Assembly: GCA_016858145.1 (NCBI GenBank)
Contig: JAEHOE010000023.1
Coordinates: 310,001 to 374,000 of the forward strand
Direction of reading: 5' to 3'
DNA length: 64,000 nucleotides
Source of the DNA: Edaphochlamys debaryana
Lineage: Eukaryota; Chlorophyta; Chlorophyceae; Chlamydomonadales
Within the stretch, counting starts at the first letter, position 1. Each line of letters starts with the position of its first letter. The position numbers were made by a program, and so were the translations under genes. The notes under the pieces are model-generated. The model was given only the letters and a program-made list of their open reading frames with translations. It searched no databases and was not told the origin of the DNA. This document shows, piece by piece, positions 1 through 11,220 of this stretch.

Positions 1-3000
1 AGGGGCCGGCCGGGCTCCGTGGGCGGCTCCCGCCAGGCCCAGCTTGGCCAGCCCTGGGCCTGGGCCTGGGCCTTGCTGGGCCCGCCCGTGCTGCCTAGAT
101 CTGACCCAGCCTCCGACTCCCCCGCACCCCGCACGTCACTGCGGGTGCGGAACCCGAATCCACGGATTCCGCCTCGGAAGGAGGTTGACTGGGACCGGTG
201 GGAGAGGGAGGAATCGGTGATGGAGGAGGGGAAGCGGCCGAAGGATCCATTGGCCCCGCGCGGGGCGGCGGCGGCGCCCAGCGGCCGGAAGGCCCAGCGG
301 CGGGAGGCGGCGGCGGCGCTGCCAGCGGCGGCGGCGGCGGCTGTGGCGGCGGCGGCCAGCGGTCCCGCGGCCTTGCCCAGTCGCTCGAGGACCCCGGCGT
401 GGGGGTGCGTCGGCGGCGGTGACGGCGACGGCAGCTGCGCTGGCGGCGCCGCCGGTAGGGGCCGCGGCGGTGTCGGCGGCGGCGTGGAGAGGGGCAGCGG
501 CGGATCCGCAGCGTCGCCTGGACCCGCCGGCGCCAAGGCAAGCTCGCCGCCGCCGCCCAGCTCCGCCGCCGCCGGCGCTGGCGGCGCCGCCAGCGGCGGC
601 GGTAGCGCGGCCTGCTGGGGCGTGGGTCGGCGGGCGGCCAGGCCCAGGGGGCCCAATGGCTTGGCCGCCGCCTTGCTCCCCCCAGCCGCCCCCGCCTCGC
701 CCCGCCGCCCCTGGCCCCCCACAGCCCCGGCCCCCGCACCAGCGCCGCCCCCGCCAGCAGTGCCCATCTCCACATCCCCAGCCTGCCCGTGCCCGTGCCC
801 GTGCCCCTGCCCCTGCCCCTGCCCCTGCCCTGCCCTGCCCCTGCCCCTGCCCCTGCCCCTGCCCCTGCCCCTGCCCTGCCCCTGCCCTGCCCCTGCCCCT
901 GCCCCTGCCCCTGCCCCTGCCCCTGCCCCTGCCCCTGCCCCTGCCCCTGCCCCTGCCCCTGCCCTGCCCCTGCCCCTGCCCCTGCCCCTGCCCCTGCCCC
1001 TGCCCCTGCCCCTGCCCCTGGCCCTGATCCCCACGCCCAAACGACCCCTGCGCGGTACGGAACGACTCCTTGGGCTGCCCCTGGTCCTCGCCCTCACCCT
1101 CTTCAGACCAGAATCCCCCAAGCTGCCCGCCCGGCCTGCGGCCCCCCTCCCCGCCGCCGCCGGCCCAGTCCTCCCCGCGCAGCCCGGGGGGCGTGACGGA
1201 GGAGCCCCAGTTGGTGCGCGAGGGCGTGTTGTCGGGGCGAGGCGCGGAGGGCACCAGGCGGGGCAGCCAGCGGGCCGTGTTGACGGCGGCCACCAGACCT
1301 GCCAGGGAGAGGAGCGCCAGGGACCCTGCGGTGGAGGGAGGGGGCAGGGAATGGTACGTAGGGAGGCAGGGCAGGGAATGGCAGGGAATGGCAGCGAATG
1401 GTACGTATGGAGGCAGGGCAGGGAATGGTACGTATGGAGGCAGGGCAGGGAATGGTACGTATGGAGGCAGGGCAGGGAATGGTGTGTCCAACCCGTCCAT
1501 GACGTCGTGTGCAACGTTGAGCTCCCGCCTCGTGCGTGTCTGTAGCGCCTTGCCCACTCTGCATCCCCTCGCGCTGCCCCCGTTCCGATGCGGCTTCCGG
1601 CCACCTTGTTTAACTGTCGAACCCCGTCCCGCCCGCGGCCCCGGCACCCACAGTGCGTGAAGTAGGTGATCCACATGGCATCCACCCCGTCCTCTGGGTG
1701 GGCAGGGAGGAGGGCGCAAGGCAGGGCTCACAAGGAGCGGCGGCAGGCACACCCACGCTCATACTTCCAGCCCACGCACACACACCCCACCTGGCCAGGG
1801 GCGGTAACGCCGCAGCCCACTCGCGTATTCGGGGTCTCGCCGCGCTTTTCTGCTCGCTTGCGACTTCCATGTTCGTACCCCTCCTGGCGACCCGCCATCC
1901 ATTCCCTCGCACAGTCACGCCCCCACCCCACCCCACCCCACCCGCGAACGCCTCCAGCAGCAGGTCCAGCGCCAGCCACAGCGCCGTGACCAGGTGCAGG
2001 CCCAGCAGCATGGAGGGGCGCAGCCAGAAGGAGGAGACCTGGGGGCGGGGGGGGGCGGGGGCGGGGGCAGGGGCTGCTGGTCGGGTGCGGGTGTGACGGT
2101 TGGGGGATCTGAGATGCCAGGGTTGCAATGGTGAGGATACGAGTCCCGCTGCGTCCCCTCTTCAGACAGAGAAAAGGTCGCTGCACTTGTCCCCATACCG
2201 GTATGTCCCCCCCGGCCCCACCAGGTGCGCAGGGTCCAGCACGTCGAAGGCCCAGAACTCCCGCGGCCGCCGCAGCTGCCGCCGCCGCCACTCGTCCGCC
2301 CGCGCCGTCGCCGCCGCCGCCGCCGCCAGCGCGCGCCCAAACTCCGCACTGAACCCCGAGCTTGGTGAGTGGCTGCTGCTGCTGGAGCTGCTACTGCTAG
2401 CGCTGCTGCTGCGGCTACTGCTGCTGCTCCTCCCCTGCCGCGCTGCGCTGCTGACCTCCGCCGCGCCGCCACCTCCACTTGCGCCCGCGCCGCGATCTCC
2501 GCCCCCGCCACCTCCCGCCACCTCTCCCTCACCGCCCTCGCCACCTTTCTCTTCGCCGCCGCCGCCGCCACCGCCGGACTCGTGGTCGCCGCCGAGCTCG
2601 CTGGCGCGGACGGAGCCGACGGAGGCGCGGCGGCGGTGGGACCGGGAGCCGACGGAGGAGCCGCTGCGGCTGCCCGTGAACATGGACCTAGCGGAGGCGA
2701 ACAGGGAGGAGGCGGTGCGGAAGGAGCGCAGCAGGCCGCCGCCGCCGCCGCCGCCGCCACCGCTATCGGTGCCGCCGTTGCCGCCGCTGCCTTCGACTGG
2801 TGCGGTGGAGGGTAGGGGGCCGGGGGGTACAGCGGCGGCGGCGGGAGCAGGGGGGGTGGCGGTAGAGGGCGCGGAGGGCCCGAGTGGCGGCTTGGGCGGC
2901 AGGGCGGGGGTCTGCGGCAGCGGCGGCGGCGTGTCGCGAGCTGGGCGCTCGGCGTCGGCGGGACTGGGCGTGGCGGCGGCGGAGAGCGGCGACAGCTGCT

Positions 3001-3164
3001 CCGCCGGCGGCGACGTCAGCGTGGGCGTGTAGGTGTCGGTCCCGGTTCCCGTCGCCGTGGACGTCGGCGGCGCAGCGGAGGCAGTCTCTGCCGCCGCCGC
3101 CGATGATGCACCTCCGCCGCCGCTGGTCGTCGCCGCCGCTGGCGCCAAGCTGCCGCCGACGGTC

Positions 3165-3198
<34 letters not shown>

Positions 3199-3796
3199 CG
3201 GAGTCAGGGCCGAAGAAGAAGGCCCGATGGTGCGGCGGCAGCCCCGAGGGATGCTCGTCAATGCCGGGCAGCTGTACGGCCCACCGCGTCTGCGTCACGT
3301 GCCCGTGCTCGTACACCGGCGTGGCCACGTCAGCGCCGCCGCTGCCGGGCCCGCCGCCGCCTGCCCCGCCGCCGCCACCTCCGCCGAATGCCCCGCCGCC
3401 GCCGCCAGCCCGGGAGGACACCCAGCGCGTGTTGCTCGCAAAGAACGTCGTCTCCTTGTACCGCTCCCCCTCTCCTCCTGCCCCGCCTCCTCCTTCCCCA
3501 CCACCGCCACCGGCGACGCCACCGCTGCCTCCACGGCCGGGCCGGCACGAGCCGCAGCACCAGCCACAGCAGAGCCGCCGGCCCCAGCGCTGCCACAGCC
3601 GGGCGGCGCGCCGCGAGACGCGGTTGCCGAGCCCGGGGCAGTTGTCGTTGAGCAGGGCCGTGATCGCGAGCGGTAGCAGCACCAGAATGACCGAGACGTA
3701 GGGCCCGAAGCCGTGCGCGCCCTGCTGCGAGACGGGCAGCGGCGCGGACACCGGCGGAGCGCCGGCGGCGCCCTGCGCGGAGCCCGGCGAGGCCAT
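1..3796 (-). CDS. Multi-pass membrane protein, 3' end beyond the window
   Basis: I do not recognise the family. Proposed exons are 2168-3796, 1942-2038, 1652-1693 and 1098-1325, joined in consistent phase, followed by coding sequence below about 780 whose junction I cannot fix. Exon 1 begins at an ATG (3794-3796); an in-frame ATG further upstream at 4042 is less likely because only Pro/Ser-rich sequence lies between. Membrane segments: residues about 32-50 (YVSVILVLLPLAITALL), a second in exon 2 (MLLGLHLVTALWLALDLLL) and a third at the start of exon 4 (SLALLSLAGLVAAVN). Between the first two lies a loop of about 490 residues rich in Gly, Ser and Glu, including a polyserine run coded by AGC repeats. 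A Cys-rich patch (LCCGWCCGSC) follows segment 1. The last visible frame (below about 250) is Ser/Arg-rich. The exon 2 donor assignment (after SDLFS, GTCTGA) is weak but is the only in-phase choice. Confidence 0.6.
789..1020. repeat. CCCCTG hexanucleotide microsatellite
   Basis: About 38 copies of the hexamer CCCCTG (CAGGGG on the minus strand) fill this block, with several single-base losses that change which frame reads Gln-Gly, Arg-Gly or Ala-Gly. It lies inside the 3' part of the minus-strand membrane-protein gene. A good donor (GAGG|GTGAGG) at 1097 allows it to be intronic; no frame is closed by it, so a coding role is not excluded. Confidence 0.9.
1345..1490. repeat. 27-bp minisatellite in an intron
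   Basis: A unit of about 27 bp containing GGTACGTATGGAGGCAGGGC is repeated three times in near-perfect form, preceded by two degenerate partial copies. It falls in the intron between exons 3 (1652-1693) and 4 (1098-1325) of the membrane-protein gene. Confidence 0.85.
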
Positions 3797-4109
3797 TGCA
3801 CGGGGCTGCGGGCGCGTGCGTTGCAGCGCGCTGGGCTGTGTGCTGTGGGCGCCTAGGTTGCGGAGGGAGCCGGTGCCATGGAGCGCTGGTGGAGGCGAGG
3901 GCGAAACCCCGGTTCTGCCGTGGTCCCGCGGGTCAGAATGGTACGAATCTGCGCTCGGAACGCCCAGGACGTAGGCAAGAGCGGCAACGGAGGGTGCAGC
4001 ACCTTGGCTTACTGCTGGTGTGAGCGCGCAGCATGGTCCCAAACCTCACGCCCTCACTCCGCCACGACGGTCAGCTCCGGCCGGGGCGTGTGCCCCCCTC
4101 CCCCCGCGC

Positions 4110-7100
4110 TCACGACCCCGCCCCCGCCGTCCCCGCGCCGCCCGGCGCCTCCCGGCCCCACAGCTCCTGCGCCGCCGGCCCCTCCCACAGCGCCTCCAGC
4201 AGCCGCCCCTCGTCCACCTCAGCCCCGTGCACCGCAAACACCTCCCTCGCGTCCGGAAACAGCGCCGCCGTCAGGTACAGGCTCGCCCTTGCTATCCCCG
4301 GAATGGCCGTGAGGCCTCCGCCGGCCCCAGAGGCGCCCAGGCCGCTGTGTTGGGACCCAGCCAGCGCCGCTGCCGCTGCGGCGGCGGCGTTGGCGGAGGC
4401 GGTGGGGGAGGTGGCGGCGCCGGAGTTGGAGGGGCCCGAGGGGCCTGCACCGGAGCGGTTGCCGCTGCGGCCGTTGGACGGGCGCGTGAGCCAGTTGCGA
4501 GACTGAGGGGGGAGGGGGAGGGAGAGAGCAGGATGGGTGTTTTGGGGGGGGGGGGTCGGGAGGCGGGTTGGGGGGTCCCGGGGGCCGGAGGGCCGGTGTT
4601 ATGCTCGCAAACCGTACCCACCCCTGCCCAAACGAAGTTCTCTTCACCCACCTGGCCTTGTGTGCCGGAGCCCTCACCCCCCCCAGCTGTCTCCACTGCC
4701 GCGGGCGCCGCGGCTCCAGTGGCGCTCAGGCCCGGCAGGCGCATGGTCAGGGCCTGCGGGGCGGCGGCGGGTCCGCATGGTGACCGCACGGTCACGCAGG
4801 GCTTAGCATCAAGCAGAGCCCGCACGCAGTCCTCTCTCAAGCACGCACCAGGGCCGCACAAGGGCCCGTCGGGGCCTTGAGGGGGCTTGTCGAGAGCCCG
4901 TCGGAGCCTGGCACTAGCCACCCACACACCATCCGCGCCCCGCCCGCCCGCCCGCGCACCTGCACCCCCGCCAGCGACGCCAGCTCCGGGTGGTACTGCC
5001 AGGGCGAGGAGTCGGCGGTGCCCAGGCGCTGCCCGCCCTCGCGCTGGCTCCGCACCGCCGACAGCTGCTCGATCTGGTCCAGGGTCATGTTGAGCCTGGG
5101 GGGGAGGTGGGGGTGGGGTGGTCGCGTGGAAGCGGGTAGAGGCGCACACGGGGGGCAGGTACAGAGCAGGGCAGTCCATCCCCCTCCCATGAGCACCCCA
5201 CGGTTGGGGTTGGCGTGTGGGGGTGGGTGGCGTGGGGTGGAATAGGGCGGGTAGAGACGCACACGCCACCCGCCATCCACGTACCACCTGTCCCGCCTCG
5301 GGCCCGCCCCTCGTACCCTGGCTACCCGGCCCGCGCCAAGCCCCGAGCGCCCCCACCTCGCGTGCTTGGGCGGCGCCGCGATGGCGACGTTATGGTTTCC
5401 GAACCTGGCCCGGCACGCCGCCACCGCGCGCCACACGGCGCCCAGCGCGGGGCCCTGCGGCAGGTCCCCAAGGAAGCGAACGGCGCCGTTGGGGGCGTCG
5501 TGAGCGACCACGAACATGGCCCCATCGGGTGCCGCCACGGGCTGCAACCCCGGGGACGGCACGGCCTGAACGGAGCCCAGTGCTCCGAGCGAGGCGGGGC
5601 CCGCGCCCATGGCCATGCCCATGCCTGCGCGGAGGCTGATGGGGCCGGGGGCGGAGGCGGCGGATGCGAGCTGTGCCGCGGAGCGGGCGGATCGGTCGTG
5701 GGGCTGGCCCGAGGGCGCGGCGGCGCCGGCGGCGGCGCCGGTGCCGAGGCCGAGGCCCATGCCCAGCAGGCCGCCGCGCAGGGAGGGGTTGGTGGCGGCG
5801 CTGGCGCGGCGGGCCTTGCGCTCGGGGCTGGTGGAGGCCGCAACCAGGTCGCTGTGCGTGGGGGCATGGAGGGGGGCGGGCATGGGCGGTTGGCTCCAGC
5901 GGTGGGTGTAAAGGCACGAGCGCTACGGGGGCCCCACACCAACCCACACGCTCCGCTCCCCTCCCCGTCCCTTGGCCTCACAAGCTCGTCCCTTGCCCTC
6001 CTCGAACCACACCTGGAAATCAAACCCGCCCCAAACTCTGCCCCAAACCCTCCCCCACCCCCCCACACACACCTGGCGCCCAGGTCGCCGCTCAGCGTGC
6101 CAGGCAGCGCCCCCGGCCCCCGCCGCTGCCCCGACCGGTTCCTGCCTCGCATCAGCTTCACCAGCAGGCTCCCGCCGGAGGCAGCGGGCACCTTGCCGGA
6201 GCCGCCGCCACGCCCGCCCGCAGCAGCGGCCGCGGCAGCGGCCGCGGCAGCCGGGCTGATATCCGCGCCCAGGGGCGGCGGCGGAGCGTCCAGAGCGTGG
6301 GCCGCGGAGCCGTAGGCAACTGCGGTGAGCAGGGGGTGGCGGGGAGGCAGGCACCACGGGGGGATGAGCTCGGGGGGATGAGCTCGGGGGAAGGGCGGGC
6401 GCTGGCGGGCCTGAAGGCAGACCAGCCGCGTGTCCTCCTCCCCGCGCCTTGCCCAGCTGCCATCGCCTTCCAGCCCCCCCGCCCGGCGTACACCCTGCCC
6501 CGAACACCCCGGAACCCCATATCTGACCCAGCCTCCTTGCGGCCCCATGGAAGCACAAACCCACACTCTCTGCAGCACCCCACGGCACCCCCATTATCCC
6601 CCTCAGCACCCTCCCCACCCGACGACTCCACCAGTCGCTCCAGGTCCGCGCCCAGGATGACGTGGATGCGCTGCAGCAGCTCGGCGGCCGAGTGGCCCTC
6701 CAGGCGGCCTGGGGCGACAGGGTCGGGGCGACAGGGCCGTGGAGGGGAGCGGGCATGAGGAAGAGGAGGCCCGCTGCCGGAAGGGTTGTGGAGGGGAGCG
6801 GGCGTGAGGAAGAGAGGAGCCCCGCTGCCGACAGGGTTGCGGAGGGAACAGCGGGGTGGAGGAGGGGGAGGAGGAGCGTCGCTGCTAAGACGGCTGCAAC
6901 GGGGTTGCAGCCGTCTCTTTTCTGTGGCGGTTCGGCAACCTCAGGCGCGCAGCGCACCACCTCGCCCAGGAAGCCCCGCGAGACCCCAGTCCGCAGCAGG
7001 GCACTGCCGTACGCACCCGCCAGCTCCTCCTCGATCTCCTCGTCGTACGCCGTGAGTACGACGGCCTGTACGAGGTGTACGGCCGACGCCACGACCAGCA

Positions 7101-9673
7101 GGCTGCGGCCCATCGGGTGCTCCGAAACCGTAACGCCGCACTCGCTCTGCAGCGCCGCCGCCGCTGCGGCGGCGGCGTTGACGCCGCCCGCCCCGCCGCC
7201 GCGGCCGCCGCCGGCGGAGCCCGGCTGCGGCAGGCGCACGATGCGCGCGAGCACGTTGCAGGGCAGGCCGCCGCTGTGCTGCAGCACGCCCAGGGTCCAC
7301 AGCAGCTGCCACAGCTGCCGCGCGTGGAGCAGGTGCATGTCGGTGGACAGGACCAGGCCCCTGGAGGCAACAGAGGGAGGGGGGGTCGGTGCGGGCGACG
7401 AGAGGGTGCAGGGGCAACGGGTTGCGGGGCTACAGAGGGCAGGCTGGTGACTTCAGGGAATCGGGGCGCGAGGGTCACAGTACACGCACACCGGCGGGCT
7501 CTCCCGGGATCTGCCGGTCGCGCATCCCTGGCGGATACCCCACGCCGCGCCCCAGCCACCTGAACATGAGGCACGAGTGGCGCCTGAAGAAGCTGAAGGG
7601 TGCCTTGTGGTTCTGTGCCGCGTGCTCCGCCACCAGCCCCGACAGCCGCTGCTGCAGCTTGGAGGGCAGGGCCAGGTGCAGGCAGGAGCCCTGGGGGGGG
7701 GGCGAGCCCGATGCGCACCGAGGTCCAGAGCGAAAGGTCCGGGAGTGGGTGGGGGCAGGGCGGAACCGTGCAAGGGCAAGGGGTGTGGAGTAGCCTCACA
7801 TGCGTGCGGCACTACGCTGACGAGTCGTCACGGCTGCGGAGGATGGCGCGAGGACCGGCAGCCCCAGCCCTGCACGATCGACGCCTGCCACCGCGCCCCA
7901 GCCTTTCCCTGCGAGTCCTGCGACCCTGCGTGAGCCCAACTGTCGCTGGAGCCCCCCCCCCTGCGCCGGTTCCGGGCCCCCAGCTCCGCACCTCGAAGCT
8001 CCACCAGGGCGCCATGCGAGCGGGCCAGGCGGCGGACTCGAGCTGACTCAGCACGCCCTCAAACACACGGTCCAGAATGGCCTGCATTAGAGTGCGGATC
8101 AGGCGAGACATCACATGATATGTCCGGGTACAAGCGCCGTGATGGGGCAAAGGAGTGATATGTGGTGTGCGGGTTGTGAAGGCGAGGTTATGGAGAGCAG
8201 CCCTGACGGGGCTGGCCGGATCGCACCAGGGCAAAACATGCTCGGGGGTCAGGGGAGCACACGGACGGCCTGACCCATCCCACGCCCCCTTCCCAAGGTG
8301 ACCAGCGCCCCTTTGGCAGTCCCGTGCCCCGCACACGTGGCGGGGGTGGCCCTGAAGCCCCCTTGCCCCTGCCACCCCCCTCCGCACCATCGATTCCGCC
8401 GGGTCCACCCCTCCGGAGCTGGAGGTCGCCGAGGAGGCTGCGGGCAGGGACCGGGGCGAGGGCGGGAGATCGCAACCCGCAGCACAGGAGCCGCTTGAAC
8501 CTGAACCGCCCGCCCGCGTTCACCCCCCAGCGCGCCGATACTTTGCTCCCCAGCCCCAGCTCTCTGGTCCCGCTGCCCCTCTCCGCTCCCTTCCCCGCTC
8601 CGCGGCCCCCTCGCATTCAGGCCCAACTCAGGCCCACCCAGGCCCCACCCAGGCCCCAGTCCGCGAAGGGCCCCAGCAGCAGCACCAGGCTCTCGGCCAG
8701 CTGCAGCGCCAGGCGGGTGGCGGCCGCGGGGGGCACCACGGCACGGAATGCCACCACCAGCATAGCCGACTGGGGCCGGAGAGAGGGGTGGAGGGGCGTG
8801 GCGTGAGGAGAGGGAGAGGAAGGGGAGGAGGGATTGTGTGTGGGGAGGAAGCTTGGTGAGAGGGGACGCTGGGGCCCGGCACTCAGAAGGAAGGGACGGG
8901 GTGCGGACCGTCACCGGCCCGACCGTGCTCGGTTCAGTGCTGCGCAGGGAAGTAGCTGAGGCAACCTCGGTATCCTCCCCCAGGCAGTTGGGCATGGCTG
9001 CAGTCCTGGTAGCCATGGTTGATCCGCCCCGCGTCAACCGGCTGCAGTCCTGTCAGCCCTGGTTGAGGCGCAGTGGAGCCAAGGCATGTGCCAGTCGGGG
9101 GGTTGGCCCTGGTCGGACCTATGCGACGCACACCTCCCCGGTCCTCCATCCCACCTCCAGGTGGGCTGACGCCAGCAGCAGGCGGGTGCCGCTGTGCTCT
9201 AGGTGTATGAGCTTGGTCTGGGGTTGGGGAAGGGAAGAGGGCGAGGAGTGCACGCCGAGCTGAGCAAAGGAGGCTGCTGGAGGGTGCTGGGCGCAGGGCC
9301 TGCTTGGGTAGGGCGCACCTTCTCGCCGCACAGGCTGTCCAGCACGCCCCGGACAGCGAGGCTGAGGGACTTGAAGGCATTGATGTGGCTCGCTGTGCTG
9401 CCCGCCAGCACCTCAGACGGGTAGGCGTAGAGCAGCTGCGTAGAGTGCAGGCAGGAGGCCCACAGGCAAGGAGGTAAAGCTGAGGGGGTACCTCGCTTCG
9501 GGTGGTCAAGGCACCCATGACAGTGACTCGCGTGTTGTGGTGCTTACGCTGTGATCCTCCTCGTCGTTCTCGCCCTTAAGCAGCGCCGAGTCTGTGCTGA
9601 CGATGAAGGCAGCATGCAGCGCCGAGCTGTCAGCGACAGGCTTGGGAGCATGCATCGGCGCTGACCCTGCCAT
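4110..9673 (-). CDS. Longin-like protein, possibly CCZ1/INTU/HPS4-related
   Basis: Thirteen exons fit: 9548-9673, 9319-9435, 9155-9217, 8638-8769, 7992-8081, 7560-7690, 6940-7360, 6619-6697 (or 6708), 6073-6319, 5357-5851, 4960-5095, 4678-4753 and 4110-4502; about 834 codons. The N-terminus (residues 18-125) alternates short hydrophobic strands and helices: ALHAAFIVS, LLYAYPSEV, LIHLEHSGTRLLLAS, SAMLVVAFRAVV. The YPSE strand followed by a long helix resembles the first longin domain of the CCZ1/INTU/HPS4 group. A second block (SFFRRHSCLMFRGLVLSTD) resembles the second longin region of CCZ1. The middle is Ala/Gly/Met-rich and probably disordered; the C-terminus (PGIARASLYLTAALFPDARE) looks folded again. 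The exon 7/8 and 12/13 junctions do not agree in phase with the best CAG acceptors, so one boundary or a G8 tract at 4677-4684 may be wrong. If the relation holds, it would act in Rab GEF or planar-polarity-type complexes; this is inference. Confidence 0.6.
6739..6838. repeat. Tandem duplication of about 50 bp in an intron
   Basis: Two adjacent copies (6739-6787 and 6788-6838) start with GTGGAGGGGAGCGGGC and end with CCGCTGCCG plus AGGGTT; a third partial copy follows. They lie in the intron between exons 7 and 8 of the longin-like gene. Confidence 0.8.
6888..6916. repeat. Perfect 13-bp inverted repeat, 3-base loop
   Basis: AGACGGCTGCAAC is followed after GGG by its exact reverse complement. 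The site is intronic in the longin-like gene, about 24 bp from the exon 7 donor on the minus strand, so a hairpin in the pre-mRNA could lie close to that splice site. Confidence 0.85.
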
Positions 9674-10051
9674 CGCAGCCGCTAAGCAGAGGCGGGTAGG
9701 TTACATGTTATTGCGGGAGAGAGCGTGGTGAGGCGCGTGGAACTGTGCACTCGCTGAACGGGGTCTTCTGCGCTCAATTTGTGACGATAGCGCTAGCACA
9801 TAAGGATGGAGGTAATTTGGCGGTGCTGTGGGGCGGGCCCGCAACCTTCTGATGCCGAAGCACGCGATGGGGGCCTTGCTGCGTGGCAGGTCTCCAGCGC
9901 TCCCGACACTTCCTTATTGTTGCCTTAAAGCAGAGTCCAGGCAGTCTCCCAGTATACCGAAGCTTGCACGTTGCCGTTGAGCGTCCTACACAGCACCTTT
10001 GCACTCAGCATCTCCCCACTTCTGGGCCCTGGCATCTAGCGTAGGGCAACC
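9674..10051. promoter_or_regulatory. Shared divergent 5' region
   Basis: These 378 bp separate the start codons of the minus-strand longin-like gene and the plus-strand ubiquitin-conjugating enzyme, so both promoters and 5' UTRs must lie here unless there are upstream noncoding exons. I see no convincing TATA box. Confidence 0.5.
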
Positions 10052-11220
10052 ATGGCGTCGCCCAGCAAGCGGCGCGAAATGGACGTGATGAAGCTGTAAG
10101 CGCGTTGGGCGCAGGCGGAGAATGTTCAGGCAGCCAGGGTTTACCTTCGCTGTGCGCGTCCGCGCAGGATGATGTCCGATTGGAAGGTGGAGCTGGTGGA
10201 GGACAACATCTGCGAGTTCCACGTGGACTTCGCGGGGCCAAAGGACAGTGAGTCGCGGCAGCGAGGTCCGCGGGGGGACGATGCAGGCGCGCAGCTGCGG
10301 GGCCTGGGCCCGTCAGCGAGCGCGCTGCCCCTCGAGACTTTCCGTGAACTCACGCGCCACGTTTGGCGCTTGTGCAGGCCCCTATGAAGGCGGCCTGTGG
10401 AGGGTACACGTCGAGCTACCGGAGCAGTATCCCTACAAGTCGCCCAGCATAGGCTTCGTGAACCGCTGCTACCACCCCAACATCGACGAGGCGTGAGTGC
10501 GCGCGAGTGTGAAACTGGGCTGCGCCGGTAGCGCCTGGCCGCGGGGACCCGAGAGATGCCGAACGCTAACGTCGCATGGCCACGCGCGCGCGCCCCACAG
10601 GTCCGGTTCTGTCTGCCTAGACGTCATCAATCAGACGTGGAGCCCGATGTTCGGTGAGCGTTCGGGTCGTTATCGTTGCGCGCTTGCCGTGCTTGCACCC
10701 GCGTGCCATGCGCCGCAGTATAACGCTCTCTCTGTCTTCTCACCCCCGCCCCCCGCAGACCTCGTCAACATCTTCGAGGTCTTCCTCCCACAGCTGCTGC
10801 TGTACCCCAACCCGACGGACCCGCTGAACAGCGAGGCGGCGGCGCTGCTGATGCGGGAGCCCCAGGTGTACGCCAACAAGGTCCGCGGTAAGTCCGGACT
10901 GCAGGCATACCGTACGGTGTGGGTCCCGACAGCAGTTCAACACGTCCACCTGCCCTAGTCCCGCTTTGCATGCGTGCGCGTAGTCTTTCCTCAATCCAAA
11001 TCTACACAGCGCCGGAAGGCTCCTGACGGTGTCCACCTGTGTCCTGTGATGTGCAGACTACGTGCAGCGGTACGCTCGGCCGGAGCAGGTGCAGGGGCAC
11101 AATCCCATCAACAACAAGAGCGACGACGACGAGGAGGGAGGCGACGGGGACCAGAAGATGGGGGACGGCGACGACGACTCGGAAGGCGGCTTCCTCTCGT
11201 CGAGCGACGACGAGGAGTGA
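10052..11220 (+). CDS. UBE2H: Ubiquitin-conjugating enzyme E2, UBE2H type
   Basis: Six exons (10052-10095, 10168-10247, 10378-10492, 10601-10653, 10759-10887, 11057-11220) give 194 residues with perfect phase. The product is an E2 that accepts ubiquitin from E1 as a thioester and passes it on with an E3. It starts [15 protein letters not shown], has the E2 landmarks [10 protein letters not shown] and [10 protein letters not shown], the catalytic Cys in [13 protein letters not shown], and the class-specific [14 protein letters not shown] and [13 protein letters not shown] blocks that match animal UBE2H, yeast Ubc8 and plant UBC4/5/6. The C-terminal tail beyond the core is very acidic (runs of Asp/Glu with SDDDEEGG and SSSDDEE), as in that class. 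Length is normal (human UBE2H is 183). All splice sites are GT-AG. Confidence 0.95.

Noticed and set aside
19..1545. 508-codon plus-strand ORF (and similar long ORFs at 136-1752 and 419-1027)
   Set aside because: Produced by the CCCCTG repeat and high GC. The minus-strand reading gives membrane segments and phase-consistent exons; the plus reading does not.
3797..4042. Upstream ATG (4042) extending the membrane protein by 82 codons
   Set aside because: Adds only Pro/Ser-rich sequence, crowds the stop of the upstream gene at 4110, and the ATG at 3796 directly precedes the first membrane segment.
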